NCBI GenBank assembly: GCA_903925975.1
Contig: CAIYHG010000164.1
Span: 1 to 42,744, forward strand
Length of the DNA stretch: 42,744 bases
DNA from: an uncultured Acidobacteriia bacterium
Lineage (GTDB): Bacteria > Acidobacteriota > Terriglobia > Bryobacterales > Bryobacteraceae
Reading direction: 5' to 3'
Shown: piece after piece, positions 15,306-25,259 of the stretch
Position numbering within the stretch: the first letter of the stretch is position 1
Layout: each line of letters opens with the position of its first letter
Position numbers and translations under genes: made by a program
The notes under the pieces: generated by a model
Told to the model about the DNA's origin: nothing
The model's database searches: none
What the model saw: only the letters and a program-made list of their open reading frames with translations

Positions 15306-16790
15306 ATGAGATTAGGGGAACTTCTCGCCGGAGTCCGTCTCAAGCACCCGCTCCCCGCGGAGCTTGCCGGCCTTCCGATCTCCGGCCTGGAGTACAATTC
15401 GCGCCGCGTCGGCGCAGGCTTCCTCTTCTTCGCCTTCCCCGGCAGCAAAGCCGATGGCCGCGAGTTCGCCCGCGATGCGATTGCCGGTGGCGCGCTTGCC
15501 GTCGTGAGTGAATCGGAGCCGCCCGCCGACCTCGCCCCCTGCTGGGTTCAGGTGGAGCACGGCCGCCAGGCGCTCGCGCTCGCGTCCCGCACTTTCTACG
15601 GCAGGCCGGATACTCGCATCGGGCTCACCGGCATCACCGGAACAAATGGCAAAACCACCACCGGGTTTCTGATCGATTCGATTCTGCGTGCCGCGGGTTT
15701 CAAAACCGCTCTCATCGGCACCATTGAGTACCATCTCGCCGGACGCGTCCTCCCCGCCGTCAACACCACTCCGGAATCGCTCGAACTGGTGCGGCTCTTC
15801 GCCGCGCTTGCGGATGAGGGCGGCAGCCACGCCACCATGGAAGTCTCTTCGCACGCCCTCGCCTTGGGCCGCGTTTACGGACTGGAATTCCACACCGCCG
15901 TCTTCAGCAATCTCACGCGCGACCACCTGGATTTCCACGGAACCATGGAGGAGTATTTCGCGGCGAAGCAAATGCTATTCGACGGCGCGGGCGCGCCGCC
16001 CCCGCCCTTCGCCGTCCTCAACCGCGACGATGCCTACGCCCGCCGCCTGCGCACGGCGCCCGGAACGGAAGTCATCTGGTACGGGCTTGGAGAAGGCTCC
16101 AACCTGCGGGCGCGGCAGCTTTCCTCCCCTTTTGAAGGGTTGCGGCTGGCAATCGGCCGCAACGGCTTTGAGTTCGAACTGGCGTCCGCGCTGGTCGGCA
16201 AGATTAACATCTACAACATCCTCGCTGCGTGCGGCGCCGGCCTCTCCTATGGCTTGGCCCCGGAGACCATTGCGCGAGGCATCGCCGATTTGCGCGCCGT
16301 TCCAGGGCGTTTCGAAAGAGTCGACGAAGGGCAGCCGTTCATGGTCGTGGTGGATTACGCCCACACCGACGACGCCCTGCGGAATGTTCTTGCCGTGGCT
16401 CGCGGCATGAGCCCCAAGCGCATTCTGACCGTCTTCGGATGCGGTGGCGACCGCGACCGCGCCAAGCGTCCGCTGATGGGCCAGGCCGCCGCCGAGGGCA
16501 GCGACCTCGTGGTGGTTACGAGCGATAATCCGCGATCCGAGGATCCGCTGGCGATCATGAATGATGCGCTGGTCGGCGTCCGTAGGGCCGATACTCCCCA
16601 TGTGGTGGAGCCAGACCGTGCGTCCGCTATCGCTTACGCCCTCAAGGAAGCTCACGAAGGCGACATCGTGATCCTGGCGGGCAAGGGCCACGAAACCTAC
16701 CAGATTCTCAAGGACAAGACGATCGCATTCGACGACAGGGCCATCGCGAGAGACGTTCTTCGCGGCTACGGCTATCGCAAGGCGGGATGA
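15306..16790 (+). CDS. murE: UDP-MurNAc-L-Ala-D-Glu--2,6-diaminopimelate ligase
   Basis: The 494-residue Mur ligase adds the third amino acid of the stem peptide in the cytoplasm. N-terminal domain about 1-105; ATP site GITGTNGKTTTGF (about 114-126); carbamylated-lysine and Mg region HATMEVSSHALALGR; C-terminal domain with PGRFERVDEGQPF and VVDYAHTDDALRN. The motif TSDNPRSEDP (DNPR) is the one associated with meso-diaminopimelate rather than lysine, so A1-gamma type peptidoglycan is predicted. The ATG at 15306 directly follows the inter-operon palindrome. murF starts 1 nt after its stop. Confidence 0.96.
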   Translation: MRLGELLAGVRLKHPLPAELAGLPISGLEYNSRRVGAGFLFFAFPGSKADGREFARDAIAGGALAVVSESEPPADLAPCWVQVEHGRQALALASRTFYGRPDTRIGLTGITGTNGKTTTGFLIDSILRAAGFKTALIGTIEYHLAGRVLPAVNTTPESLELVRLFAALADEGGSHATMEVSSHALALGRVYGLEFHTAVFSNLTRDHLDFHGTMEEYFAAKQMLFDGAGAPPPPFAVLNRDDAYARRLRTAPGTEVIWYGLGEGSNLRARQLSSPFEGLRLAIGRNGFEFELASALVGKINIYNILAACGAGLSYGLAPETIARGIADLRAVPGRFERVDEGQPFMVVVDYAHTDDALRNVLAVARGMSPKRILTVFGCGGDRDRAKRPLMGQAAAEGSDLVVVTSDNPRSEDPLAIMNDALVGVRRADTPHVVEPDRASAIAYALKEAHEGDIVILAGKGHETYQILKDKTIAFDDRAIARDVLRGYGYRKAG

Positions 16791-16791
16791 T

Positions 16792-18159
16792 ATGAATCTC
16801 GGCTTGCAGGAAGTGGCGCGCGCGATGGGGGCGGATGCTTCCGCCTCGGGGAAGGCCTCGGGGTGGAGCGTCGATAGCCGAACGCTCGAAGCGGGCGATG
16901 TGTATTTCGCGCTGCGCGGCCCGAACCACGACGGCCACGATTACGTCTCCGCCGCCGTGAAACGGGGCGCCGCCGCCGTAGTCGTCGAAAAGCCCGCGGG
17001 CGCGCCGGTGGAGTTCGTGGTTGCCGATTCGCTCGGCGCCTTGCAGTCGCTGGCGGCGTGGGCGCGCGGCCAGTGGGGCGGCACGGTAATCGGCGTTACC
17101 GGCAGCGCCGGGAAGACCACCACCAAAGACGCTATCGCCCACCTGCTGAGTTCGGAACTCGCCGTGGGCAAGACGGAGGGCAATTTCAATAATCACGTCG
17201 GCGTGCCGCTTTCGATCTTGCGCCTTCCGGATGGCTGCGCGGCCGCCGTACTCGAAATCGGCATGAACCATGCCGGAGAAATACGGGAGCTTGCCGCCAT
17301 CGCCAAACCCGATATCGGAGTGGTGACCAACGTTGGGTACGCCCACGTGGAGTTCTTCGATTCCATCGATGGCGTCGCCGCCGCGAAGCGCGAACTGATC
17401 GAAGCGCTGCCCTCGGGCGGCGTGGCAGTATTGAATGCCGACGATGCGCGCGTGGCGCGCTTCGCCGAGACACACGCTGGCCGCACCGTTACCTTCGGCT
17501 TCTCGGAGCGCGCCGATATTCGCGCCGAGAACATGGAACTCGCGGCGTTGGTGGGGCATGCTTTAGCTTGCCCGCCCTCCGGCGTGGCGCGCTTCCGCGC
17601 CGCCGGCGTTGATTTTGAAGCCGGCGTTGCGGGCCGGCACGGCGTCATGAATCTGCTTGCGGCCATCGCGGTAGCCGGCGTGTTCGGCATCGCGCCCGAA
17701 AAACTGCGCGGCGCCGTCCGTTCGTTCTCCTCCGGGAAAATGCGGGGAGAGCGCCTGGAAGCTCGCGGCATCGCCGTCTGGAACGATTGTTACAACTCCA
17801 ACCCCGAGGCCGCGCAGGCGATGCTCGATGTGCTGCGCGAGACGCCGGCGGCGAAACGCATCGCCGTTCTAGGCGAGATGTTGGAACTTGGCCGCGAATC
17901 GGATTCGCTGCATCGCCGCGTGGGCAGGTATGCGGCCGCGCAGGGCATAGACGTGGTGATCGGAGTTCACGGAAACGCGCAAGCGACCGTGGAAGCGGCC
18001 GTGGAAGCGGGCCTTCCGCCAGGCGCCGCGAAGTTCTTTGAAGACCCCGCGGAAGCGGGTGATTTTGCTCGCCTGGAGGCGCGGCCGGGAGACGCCGTGC
18101 TCTTCAAGGGATCGCGCGGCGTGCGCGTGGAGCGGGCGCTCGAAAGATTTTTGGCTTAG
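16792..18159 (+). CDS. murF: UDP-MurNAc-tripeptide--D-Ala-D-Ala ligase, with repeat-derived insert
   Basis: The 455-residue ligase adds D-Ala-D-Ala to the UDP-MurNAc tripeptide. It shows the ATP loop [15 protein letters not shown] (about 100-114), [24 protein letters not shown], and the C-terminal [15 protein letters not shown]. Residues 252-262 ([11 protein letters not shown] region) are encoded by a copy of the dispersed GTGGGGCATGC repeat, identical over 31 nt to the palindrome upstream of murE and still in frame. It falls near the boundary of the central and C-terminal domains, where the family is variable in length, so activity is probably kept. Spacing: 1 nt from murE, 5 nt to mraY. Confidence 0.95.
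   Translation: MNLGLQEVARAMGADASASGKASGWSVDSRTLEAGDVYFALRGPNHDGHDYVSAAVKRGAAAVVVEKPAGAPVEFVVADSLGALQSLAAWARGQWGGTVIGVTGSAGKTTTKDAIAHLLSSELAVGKTEGNFNNHVGVPLSILRLPDGCAAAVLEIGMNHAGEIRELAAIAKPDIGVVTNVGYAHVEFFDSIDGVAAAKRELIEALPSGGVAVLNADDARVARFAETHAGRTVTFGFSERADIRAENMELAALVGHALACPPSGVARFRAAGVDFEAGVAGRHGVMNLLAAIAVAGVFGIAPEKLRGAVRSFSSGKMRGERLEARGIAVWNDCYNSNPEAAQAMLDVLRETPAAKRIAVLGEMLELGRESDSLHRRVGRYAAAQGIDVVIGVHGNAQATVEAAVEAGLPPGAAKFFEDPAEAGDFARLEARPGDAVLFKGSRGVRVERALERFLA
17545..17575 (+). repeat. Dispersed repeat arm inserted in frame within murF
   Basis: This 31-nt stretch is identical to 15224-15254 (the right arm of the ftsI-murE palindrome plus seven flanking bases). It is translated as part of MurF without a stop or frameshift. 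Confidence 0.9.
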
Positions 18160-18164
18160 CTGCG

Positions 18165-19301
18165 ATGCTATATTTCCTCCTTTACGAAGAGCTTTACAAA
18201 TACGTTAAGGCGTTCAACGTCTTCCGGTACACTACCTTCCGCACGGCGATGGCGAGCATCACCGCGCTGTTCCTCTGCATCGCGCTCGGTCCCTGGCTCA
18301 TTCGGAAATTGCGTGAGTTTCAGATCGGCCAATACATCCGCGAGGAGGGGCCCAAGTCCCACCAGAAGAAAGCCGGAACGCCCACCATGGGCGGGGTCCT
18401 GATCATCATCTCGATCGTCATCCCCACGCTGCTGTGGGCCGATCTGCGCATGCCCTACGTCTGGATCGCCATTGCCTCTCTGCTCGGGTTCGGCTGGGTC
18501 GGCTTTCTTGACGATTACTCGAAAGTCACGCGGAAGCAGAACCTGGGCCTCACCGGTAAGCGCAAGCTGGTTTACCAGTTTGGGATGGGGTTCGCCTTTG
18601 CGGGCATCCTGCTCATCATGCGCGCGTGGGGTGACTTCTCCGCCGAGGTCAATTTTCCCTTCTTCAAGGATTTCCATCCCCCGCTCTTCATCGAGCACTG
18701 GATGACGAACCCGTGGACCTACGTATTGGGCGTGCTTCCTTTCTGCCTGTTCGTCGCTCTGGTAGTGGTCTTCACATCGAACGCGGTCAACCTCACCGAC
18801 GGCCTGGACGGGTTGGCCATCGGCCTGATGGTTATCGCGGCCGGCGCGCTCACCATCCTGACTTACGCCGGCGGCCACGTGCAACTCGCCCAGTACCTGC
18901 AGTTGGCGCGCAATACGCACACATCGGAATTGACCATCTTCTGCGGAGCGATGACCGGCGCGAGCCTCGGTTTCCTCTGGTATAACGCACACCCGGCGGA
19001 GGTCTTCATGGGCGACGTGGGTTCGCTTGGCCTAGGTGGGGCCATGGCCGTGGTCGCCATCCTGATCAAGCAGGAGGTGCTGCTGATCTTCATCGGCGGC
19101 GTGTTCGTTTTGGAAGCCGTGTCGGTGATCTTGCAGGTAGGCAGCTTCAAGCTGCGGAACGGGAAGCGCATCTTCAAGATGGCGCCCCTGCACCATCATT
19201 TCGAAGCCCTGGGTTGGACGGAATCGAAAATCATCGCGCGTTTTTGGATCATCGGGCTGGTCCTGGCCCTGTTCGCGCTAACTACGTTGAAGCTGAGATG
19301 A
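18165..19301 (+). CDS. mraY: Phospho-MurNAc-pentapeptide transferase MraY
   Basis: The 378-residue polytopic membrane enzyme (about ten helices) transfers phospho-MurNAc-pentapeptide to undecaprenyl phosphate, making lipid I. Catalytic and family motifs: [23 protein letters not shown] with the Asp pair, [27 protein letters not shown] and the HHHFEALGW loop. It is slightly longer than the usual 360 residues because of an extended N-terminus and an insert at about 145-180 ([19 protein letters not shown]). Its stop overlaps the murD start (ATGA), implying coupled translation. Confidence 0.96.
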   Translation: MLYFLLYEELYKYVKAFNVFRYTTFRTAMASITALFLCIALGPWLIRKLREFQIGQYIREEGPKSHQKKAGTPTMGGVLIIISIVIPTLLWADLRMPYVWIAIASLLGFGWVGFLDDYSKVTRKQNLGLTGKRKLVYQFGMGFAFAGILLIMRAWGDFSAEVNFPFFKDFHPPLFIEHWMTNPWTYVLGVLPFCLFVALVVVFTSNAVNLTDGLDGLAIGLMVIAAGALTILTYAGGHVQLAQYLQLARNTHTSELTIFCGAMTGASLGFLWYNAHPAEVFMGDVGSLGLGGAMAVVAILIKQEVLLIFIGGVFVLEAVSVILQVGSFKLRNGKRIFKMAPLHHHFEALGWTESKIIARFWIIGLVLALFALTTLKLR

Positions 19302-20638
19302 AACTCAAGGGAACCAAGGCGCTTGTTGTGGGCATGAAGCGGTCGGGCATCGCGTCGGCGGAGTTGCTGGCGCGGGAAGGCGCGGTGGTCCGCGCCACCG
19401 ATCTGAAGCCGCTCAGTCAGCTCCCCGGCGCGCCTGAAACGCTAGACCGCCTGAAGATTCCGTTCGCGCAACAGACCCCGGAAGCGTTTGAGGGCTGCGA
19501 GTTGATCGTGATCTCGCCCGACGTTCCGGCCGATATCGCTCCCCTCGAAGCGGCGCGGAAACGCGGCGCCACTGTTGTGGGCGATGTGGAGCTAGCCGCG
19601 CCGTTCCTTCGCGGGCGCACCATCGGGATCACCGGATCGAACGGCAAGACCACCACCACCAGCCTGATCGGCCACATTCTGGAGCGCGCCGGCCTGCCCG
19701 TCCAGGTGGGCGGGAACATCGGCAAGGCCGTAACGGGAATGATTGACGATTCGAGGCCGGATGGCTGGAACGTGCTCGAACTTTCCAGCTTTCAACTCGA
19801 AACCATTTCCGAATTCCGCGCCCACATCGGCCTCGCGCTCAACGTCACGCAGAACCACCTCGACCGGCATCATACGTTTGAGAACTACGCCGCCGCCAAG
19901 GGCCGGCTTTTCGAAACGCAGATCGCCGGCGACCACGCCGTCCTGAACGCAGAGGACCCGGTCTGCGTTAGCTACGCCCAGCGGACCGCCGCCACGGTGC
20001 ACTGGTTCAGCGGCGTTCGGGAGGTGTCTCCCGGCGCCTGGCTCGACGGCGCGCGCCTCGTCGTCAACGGCCGCCTGCTGATGGAAGCGGGCGACGTGCC
20101 GATCCGCGGCCGGCACAATCTGGAAAACGCCCTCGCCGCTTCGATTGCCGCTTCGCTGGCCGGCGTGCCGCCCGAAACCATCGCCGCTGCCATCCGCACC
20201 TTCAAAGCCGTGGAGCACAGGCTGGAGTTTGTGCGAGAGGTCAGCGGCATCAGTTTCTACAACGATTCGAAAGCTACCAGCGTGGATGCCACGCTGAAGG
20301 CGCTCAGCGCGTTTCCCGGCGGCTTGTGGGTCATCCTGGGCGGCAAAGATAAGGGCCTGGATTACAGCGTGCTTCGCGAACCTCTCGCCGCCAAGGCTCA
20401 CGCCGCGCTCGTCATCGGCGCGGCGGCATCGAAGATCGCGGCGCAGCTCGAAGGCGCGCTGCCCATCGTGCAGGCGGGCGCACTCGATGCGGCCATCGCC
20501 CACGCGTTTGCGCACGGAACCCCCGGAGACTCCGTGCTGCTGGCGCCGGCTTGCGCCAGCTTCGATCAGTTCACCAGTTTCGAGCACCGGGGCGAAGTCT
20601 TCAAGGCGATTGTGAATCAGCTTCAGCCGAAGGAGTGA
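19298..20638 (+). CDS. murD: UDP-N-acetylmuramoylalanine--D-glutamate ligase
   Basis: The 446-residue Mur ligase adds D-glutamate to UDP-MurNAc-L-Ala. N-terminal Rossmann domain ([18 protein letters not shown]), ATP loop [19 protein letters not shown], the central segment [12 protein letters not shown] followed by [11 protein letters not shown], and the C-terminal [16 protein letters not shown] and [18 protein letters not shown] signatures are all present. I took ATG 19298, which overlaps the mraY stop as ATGA; the frame extends upstream to 19214 but would run inside mraY. D-glutamate is supplied by murI at 29480-30283. ftsW starts 1 nt after its stop. Confidence 0.96.
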   Translation: MKLKGTKALVVGMKRSGIASAELLAREGAVVRATDLKPLSQLPGAPETLDRLKIPFAQQTPEAFEGCELIVISPDVPADIAPLEAARKRGATVVGDVELAAPFLRGRTIGITGSNGKTTTTSLIGHILERAGLPVQVGGNIGKAVTGMIDDSRPDGWNVLELSSFQLETISEFRAHIGLALNVTQNHLDRHHTFENYAAAKGRLFETQIAGDHAVLNAEDPVCVSYAQRTAATVHWFSGVREVSPGAWLDGARLVVNGRLLMEAGDVPIRGRHNLENALAASIAASLAGVPPETIAAAIRTFKAVEHRLEFVREVSGISFYNDSKATSVDATLKALSAFPGGLWVILGGKDKGLDYSVLREPLAAKAHAALVIGAAASKIAAQLEGALPIVQAGALDAAIAHAFAHGTPGDSVLLAPACASFDQFTSFEHRGEVFKAIVNQLQPKE

Positions 20639-20639
20639 T

Positions 20640-21791
20640 ATGGGGCAAAGACTTAAGACCGATTGGATACTATTCGCCGCCGTGCTAGGCATGGCGACCT
20701 TCGGACTGCTGATCATCTATAGCGCCTCTTCCGTCAACGCGGCCATGGACCCGCGGTTTGGGTCCACCTGGCATTTCGCGTTGCGGCAACTCGAGTGGGC
20801 CTCCGTGGCAGTGTTCGCCATGATGGTCCTGAAGCACACTCGATACAAGACCTTCGAGAACCCGGCCATCGCTTTCGGCGCCGTCGGCATCGTGCTCCTG
20901 CTGCTGCTCATCGTGTATATCGTGGATTCGGCGCACCACCGCTGGCTGCGCCTCGGCGGACCCGTAGGCGTGCAGCCTTCGGAACTGGCCAAACCCGCGC
21001 TGGTAATCTTCCTGGCCTTCTTCGTGAAGTGGCGCGGGCGGGCCATCAACAACCGGCGGTACACGCTCGTTCCCGCCGCCATCGCCGTCGGTCTGGTGAT
21101 CTTCGGCGTCGTCGTCGCTGACTTGGGAACCGCGGTCGTGTTGGGCGCCGCCGCGGCGACGGTCTTCTTCGTGGCTGGCCTGGAGTGGCGCTACTGCGTC
21201 ATCGCCGCCACGGTGGCCATGGCCGGCGTCATGTTCTTCATCTTCATGGAGCCGTACCGGCTGGCGCGCGTGGTGAAGTTCTTCGATCCGCAGTTCACGC
21301 TCATCGAGCGCTTTGATCCGCAGGGACACATCAAAGCCCGGCTGGAACGGTCTTTGGTCACGCGCGATACCAATTATCAGCTCAGGCAGTCGCAGATCGC
21401 GGTGGGCGCGGGCGGTCCGGTAGGGCTGGGCTTGATGAACGGCCGCCAGAAGCTGCTCTATTTGCCCGAAGCCCATACGGACTTCATCTATGCCGTCGTC
21501 GGCGAGGAAATGGGCCTCTTGGGCACGGTGACCGTGTTGTTCGGCTTCGGCCTGATCTTTTGGCGCGGTTTGCGCGCCGCCGTCCGGAGCAAGGATGACT
21601 TTGGGCGATATCTTGCCCTCGGCGCCACCGTCGTGGTCGTGGTTCAGGCCCTGATCAACATGAGCGTCGTCTTGGGATTGATGCCCACCAAGGGTATCCC
21701 TCTCCCGATGGTCAGTTACGGCGGCAGTTCGCTGTTGAGCACGTTGGCGCTGATGGGCATCCTCATGAACGTGAGCGAGCACGCGGGCTAA
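20640..21791 (+). CDS. ftsW: Lipid II polymerase FtsW
   Basis: The 383-residue SEDS-family membrane protein (about ten helices) is the septal peptidoglycan glycosyltransferase working with FtsI. SEDS motifs seen: VGVQPSELAKPALVIF, VADLGTAVVLG, AHTDFIYAVVGEEMGLLG with the catalytic-region Asp, and the C-terminal IPLPMVSYGGSSLLSTL. Only a short cytoplasmic N-terminus is present. It could in principle be RodA, but its place between murD and murG marks it as FtsW. It is followed by a 133-nt structured gap before murG. Confidence 0.94.
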   Translation: MGQRLKTDWILFAAVLGMATFGLLIIYSASSVNAAMDPRFGSTWHFALRQLEWASVAVFAMMVLKHTRYKTFENPAIAFGAVGIVLLLLLIVYIVDSAHHRWLRLGGPVGVQPSELAKPALVIFLAFFVKWRGRAINNRRYTLVPAAIAVGLVIFGVVVADLGTAVVLGAAAATVFFVAGLEWRYCVIAATVAMAGVMFFIFMEPYRLARVVKFFDPQFTLIERFDPQGHIKARLERSLVTRDTNYQLRQSQIAVGAGGPVGLGLMNGRQKLLYLPEAHTDFIYAVVGEEMGLLGTVTVLFGFGLIFWRGLRAAVRSKDDFGRYLALGATVVVVVQALINMSVVLGLMPTKGIPLPMVSYGGSSLLSTLALMGILMNVSEHAG

Positions 21792-21796
21792 TGCAG

Positions 21797-21869
21797 TGAC
21801 GGTTAGATTTGAGGCTAACGAAGTACCGCTGGTTGACGCGCGCGGCTCCGATCAGAGCCACGACCGTCA
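21797..21869 (+). other. Possible three-way-junction RNA between ftsW and murG
   Basis: The 133-nt gap is the longest inside the dcw cluster. TGACG (21797) pairs with CGTCA (21865-21869), enclosing two hairpins: GTTAG/CTAAC (21802-21819) and GGCTC/GAGCC (21844-21859). Further G/C-rich complementary segments lie at 21870-21900. It may set the relative output of murG, or protect or process the mRNA; short stems can also arise by chance. Confidence 0.3.
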
Positions 21870-21924
21870 GGGAGTGGTTGCCGCGAATGGGCGCCACCTC
21901 ACGCGGTTAGAGACCTAGCGGACT

Positions 21925-23013
21925 ATGAACCAGCCAAGCCAGCGCCGCGGAGCCCGGTTCCTGATGGCGGGCGGGGGTACGGGCGGTCACGTCATCCCGG
22001 CCCTGGCCGTGGCGCGTGAACTGAAGGCGCGCGGGCATGAGGCTTTCTTCGTCGGTACCAATCAGGGCTTGGAGGCGAAGCTGGTTCCGGACGCTGGTTT
22101 TGAGCTGAAATGCATCGAAATCGGCGGCTTGAACCGCGTCAGCGCGCGTCAGCGCGCCGTCACGCTCGCCAAGTTGCCATTTACAACGCTGGGTTGCGGT
22201 AGGCTGCTTCGCGGCGTCTCGGCCGTATTCAGTATGGGCGGGTACGCCGCCGGGCCGCCGGTGATGGCCGCCCTGCTGTGCCGCATCCCGGTGATCGTGA
22301 TGGAGCCCAACGCCTTGCCCGGGTTCACGAATCGCATTGTCGGCCGGTTCGTTTACCGCGCCCTGGTGGCCTTTGAGGAGACGGCACGGTATTTTCCACC
22401 CGGAAGAACCGAAGTCACCGGCGTTCCCGTGCGCGAGGAGTTCTTCAGCGTGCCGCCGCCCGAGGGCGACGCCCTGAATCTGTTGATCACGGGCGGCAGC
22501 CGCGGTTCGCGCACGTTGAACCGGGCCTCGCGGGAAAGTTGGCCGCTGTTTCGAGCCATGGGCCCGAGCGTCCGAATCGTGCACCAGACCGGAGAGGCGG
22601 AGTATGAATCGCTCCGCGACGAGTTTGCGCGTTCGGGAATTCCAGGGCAGGTCTCGCCGTTTATCGCCGACATGCCGGCGGCCTTCGCTGCGGCGAATCT
22701 CATCATCTGCCGCTCGGGCGCGGGAGCCGTTGCGGAATTAGCCGCGGCCGGCCGGCCTTCGATTCTTGTGCCGTTTCCCTTCGCGGCGGACGACCATCAG
22801 GCGCGCAATGCCGAAGCCATGGAGCGCGGCGGGGCCGCGCGGCTGGTTCGCGACGCGGAAATGAACGGAGAGAAATTAGCGTCGCTGGTGCGCGAGTTAT
22901 CGGCGCGCCCCCATACGCTCGCAGCCATGGGAGCCGAGGCCCGGAAGCTCGCCCGGCCCGGAGCCGCCCGCCGCGCGGCCGATACTTTAGAGGAGGCTGC
23001 GCGACAACGTTAG
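21925..23013 (+). CDS. murG: MurG: lipid I to lipid II N-acetylglucosaminyltransferase
   Basis: The 362-residue GT28 glycosyltransferase adds GlcNAc to lipid I on the inner face of the membrane. Signatures: MAGGGTGGHVIPALAVAREL at the start, the hydrophobic patch near PGFTNRIVGRF, ITGGSRGSRTLN for the nucleotide-binding half, and CRSGAGAVAELAAAGRPSIL with PFPFAADDHQARNAEAM for UDP-GlcNAc binding. There is no clear Shine-Dalgarno before the ATG at 21925. It is followed after 48 nt by murC. Confidence 0.95.
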   Translation: MNQPSQRRGARFLMAGGGTGGHVIPALAVARELKARGHEAFFVGTNQGLEAKLVPDAGFELKCIEIGGLNRVSARQRAVTLAKLPFTTLGCGRLLRGVSAVFSMGGYAAGPPVMAALLCRIPVIVMEPNALPGFTNRIVGRFVYRALVAFEETARYFPPGRTEVTGVPVREEFFSVPPPEGDALNLLITGGSRGSRTLNRASRESWPLFRAMGPSVRIVHQTGEAEYESLRDEFARSGIPGQVSPFIADMPAAFAAANLIICRSGAGAVAELAAAGRPSILVPFPFAADDHQARNAEAMERGGAARLVRDAEMNGEKLASLVRELSARPHTLAAMGAEARKLARPGAARRAADTLEEAARQR

Positions 23014-23020
23014 TTTTTCA

Positions 23021-23050
23021 TTGACAGCCGCCGCGTAAAGCCGAAACAAT
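23021..23050 (+). promoter_or_regulatory. Candidate internal promoter for murC-ftsQ-ftsA
   Basis: A perfect TTGACA (23021-23026) lies in the murG-murC gap, followed at 18 nt by AACAAT (23045-23050; 4 of 6). The predicted start would be only about 5 nt before the murC ATG at 23062. The AAGGA at 23056-23060 is too close to the ATG to be a normal ribosome site. Confidence 0.35.
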
Positions 23051-23061
23051 ACGTTAAGGAA

Positions 23062-24462
23062 ATGTTTTTTCGTCCCCAGCACTTGCACTTTACCGGAATC
23101 GGCGGGATCGGAATGAGCGGTATCGCCGAGGTGCTGCTCAACCTTGGCTATGAGGTCAGCGGGTCTGACCTGCGTCTCTCTCCGATCACCGAACGCCTCG
23201 CCTCTCTGGGCGCGCGCATCCACGAAGGCCACGCCGCGGCTTACGTCGGTGGCGCCCGCGCCTTGGTGGTCAGTTCGGCGGTCGATGAGGCCAACCCCGA
23301 AGTTCAGGAAGCGCGCCGCCTGAAGATCCCCGTGATCCCGCGGGGCGAACTGCTGGCTGAGCTGATGCGCCTGAAGTACGGCATCGCCGTGGCGGGCAGC
23401 CACGGAAAAACCACTACCACCTCCATGGCCGCCGCCATTCTGAATCACGCCGGCCTGGACCCAACGGTCGTTGTGGGCGGCAAGGCAGCCACCATGGGCG
23501 GCTCCAACGCCCGCGTGGGGCGCAGCGAGTTTCTGGTGGTGGAGTCCGATGAGAGCGACGGCTCGTTTCTCAAGCTGGCGCCCATAATCGCCGTGGTCAC
23601 CAATATCGATCGCGAGCACGTGGATCACTACCCCACCATCGAGGCCACGCGCGCGGCCTTCATCGAATTCGTGAACAAGGTTCCGTTCTACGGCGCCGCC
23701 ATCCTCTGCCTTGACGACGCCAACGTGCAGAACATTCTGCCCGCCATCACGCGCCGCACCATCACCTACGGAGCCGACGCGCAGGCTGAGATCCAAGCCG
23801 TCGAAATCGTCTGCCAACCCTTCGGCAGCGAGTTCGGTCTGCGGCGCGCCGGAGCGGACCTGGGGCGCTTTGAGTTGCGCGTCCCCGGCCGTCACAACGT
23901 TCTGAACGCAACCGCGGCAGTCGCCGTCGCGCTGGAACTCGGAGTGCCAGTGGACACCATCCGCGCCGGCCTCGCCAGCTTCAGCGGCGTGGACCGCCGG
24001 TTCCAGATTCGCGGCAAGGAGCGGGGCATCACCGTGGTGGATGACTACGGCCATCACCCCACCGAGATCCGCGCCACGCTCGATGGCGCGCGGCTGTGCG
24101 GGTTCCGCCGCATCCACGTGCTCTTTCAGCCGCACCGCTATACGCGCACCTACCACCTGATGGATCAATTCGCTGGCGCGTTCCACCAGGCCGATAGCGT
24201 CTTCATCACCGATATTTACGCCGCGTCCGAAAAGCCCATCGAAGGCGTCACCGCCGAAGCGCTGGTGGAGCGCATCCGCCAGTTCGGCCACCGCGGCGCC
24301 GAGTACGTGGGCACTTTGGATCGCGGCGTCGAAGCCCTGCTGGCCGCGGCCCAGGAGGGCGATCTCGTCCTCACGCTGGGAGCCGGCAGCGTTTGGCAGG
24401 CGGGCGAATCCGTGCTGAAACGGCTTCGCGCGGGCGAGCCGGGAAGGGAAGGCGGGCGGTAA
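23062..24462 (+). CDS. murC: UDP-N-acetylmuramate--L-alanine ligase
   Basis: The 466-residue Mur ligase adds L-alanine to UDP-MurNAc. It opens [20 protein letters not shown] (Rossmann loop GIGGIGMSG), has the ATP loop [14 protein letters not shown] (about 111-124), the DESDGSF segment, [10 protein letters not shown], and the C-terminal [15 protein letters not shown] and [12 protein letters not shown] motifs. Its stop overlaps the ftsQ start (TAATG). murB and ddl, which often follow murC, are not here. Confidence 0.96.
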   Translation: MFFRPQHLHFTGIGGIGMSGIAEVLLNLGYEVSGSDLRLSPITERLASLGARIHEGHAAAYVGGARALVVSSAVDEANPEVQEARRLKIPVIPRGELLAELMRLKYGIAVAGSHGKTTTTSMAAAILNHAGLDPTVVVGGKAATMGGSNARVGRSEFLVVESDESDGSFLKLAPIIAVVTNIDREHVDHYPTIEATRAAFIEFVNKVPFYGAAILCLDDANVQNILPAITRRTITYGADAQAEIQAVEIVCQPFGSEFGLRRAGADLGRFELRVPGRHNVLNATAAVAVALELGVPVDTIRAGLASFSGVDRRFQIRGKERGITVVDDYGHHPTEIRATLDGARLCGFRRIHVLFQPHRYTRTYHLMDQFAGAFHQADSVFITDIYAASEKPIEGVTAEALVERIRQFGHRGAEYVGTLDRGVEALLAAAQEGDLVLTLGAGSVWQAGESVLKRLRAGEPGREGGR

Positions 24463-25259
24463 TGGCGCGAGAGGCCCCGAAAGCAGGCGGCGTTCGCTGG
24501 CGGCTCTGGCTGGGCTTGGCCGCCGCCGTGGCCGTCTGTGCGGCCAGCGCCATGGGCGCCCTTCAGGTCCGGCAGTACGCGCAGACCGATCCGCGTTTCG
24601 TGTTCTCGCGCGAGCGGGCCGATTCCCTGGCGATTGAAGGCGCCAACTACGCCTCGCGCGACCGCATCCGGCAGATTTTCGCGGGCGACTACGGCACGAG
24701 CGTCTTTTCCATCCCGCTCACCGAGCGGCGTTGGGCCCTGCTGGGCATCGATTGGGTGGGCGACGCCAGCGTCTCCCGCGCTTGGCCGGACCGGCTGGTT
24801 GTCCGGGTTCAGGAGCGCACGCCGGTGGCCTTCGTCGTTTTCGGTTCCGGCGCCATGCTGATCGATGCCGATGGCATCCTGCTCGAACCGCCGGCGCAGT
24901 CGCACTTCAGTTTTCCGGTTTTGAGCGGAGTCCGGCTGGATGAGCCCGAAACCGGGCGCCGGGAGCGCGTGGCCGCCTTCCTCCGGTTTGAGAAGGAGAT
25001 GGGGCAGTTCGCCGCCAACGTTTCCGAAGTGGACGCCTCAGACCCGGCCGGCTTGCGCATCGTCGCCCAGGTGGAGAACCGCGCCGTCAACCTCATCATG
25101 GGTGACGGGGATTTCGCCCGGAAATACCAGAACTTCTTGCGCAATTTTCCGGAGATCCAGAAACGATCTCCCGAAGCTAAGGTTTTTGACTTGACGCTGC
25201 AGGACCGCATCACGGTGAAGGAAGAGGGGCAATGGCAGGCAAGCCACACTACGCAGTAG
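24462..25259 (+). CDS. ftsQ: Cell-division protein FtsQ
   Basis: The 265-residue bitopic protein has a short basic cytoplasmic tail, one membrane helix (about residues 14-36), and a POTRA domain beginning DSLAIEGANYASRDRIRQIF. It continues with the FtsQ-type VSRAWPDRLVVRVQERTPVA and the beta domain (MLIDADGILLEP, FPVLSGVRL). FtsQ recruits FtsL/FtsB to the septum. The start at 24462 gives the TAATG overlap with murC; the frame runs upstream to 24393 inside murC and was not used. Its end overlaps ftsA by 28 nt. Confidence 0.92.
   Translation: MAREAPKAGGVRWRLWLGLAAAVAVCAASAMGALQVRQYAQTDPRFVFSRERADSLAIEGANYASRDRIRQIFAGDYGTSVFSIPLTERRWALLGIDWVGDASVSRAWPDRLVVRVQERTPVAFVVFGSGAMLIDADGILLEPPAQSHFSFPVLSGVRLDEPETGRRERVAAFLRFEKEMGQFAANVSEVDASDPAGLRIVAQVENRAVNLIMGDGDFARKYQNFLRNFPEIQKRSPEAKVFDLTLQDRITVKEEGQWQASHTTQ

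Noticed and set aside
22987-24291. 434-codon minus-strand frame opposite murC
   Set aside because: It is antisense to a certain murC, with biased composition and no recognisable motif.
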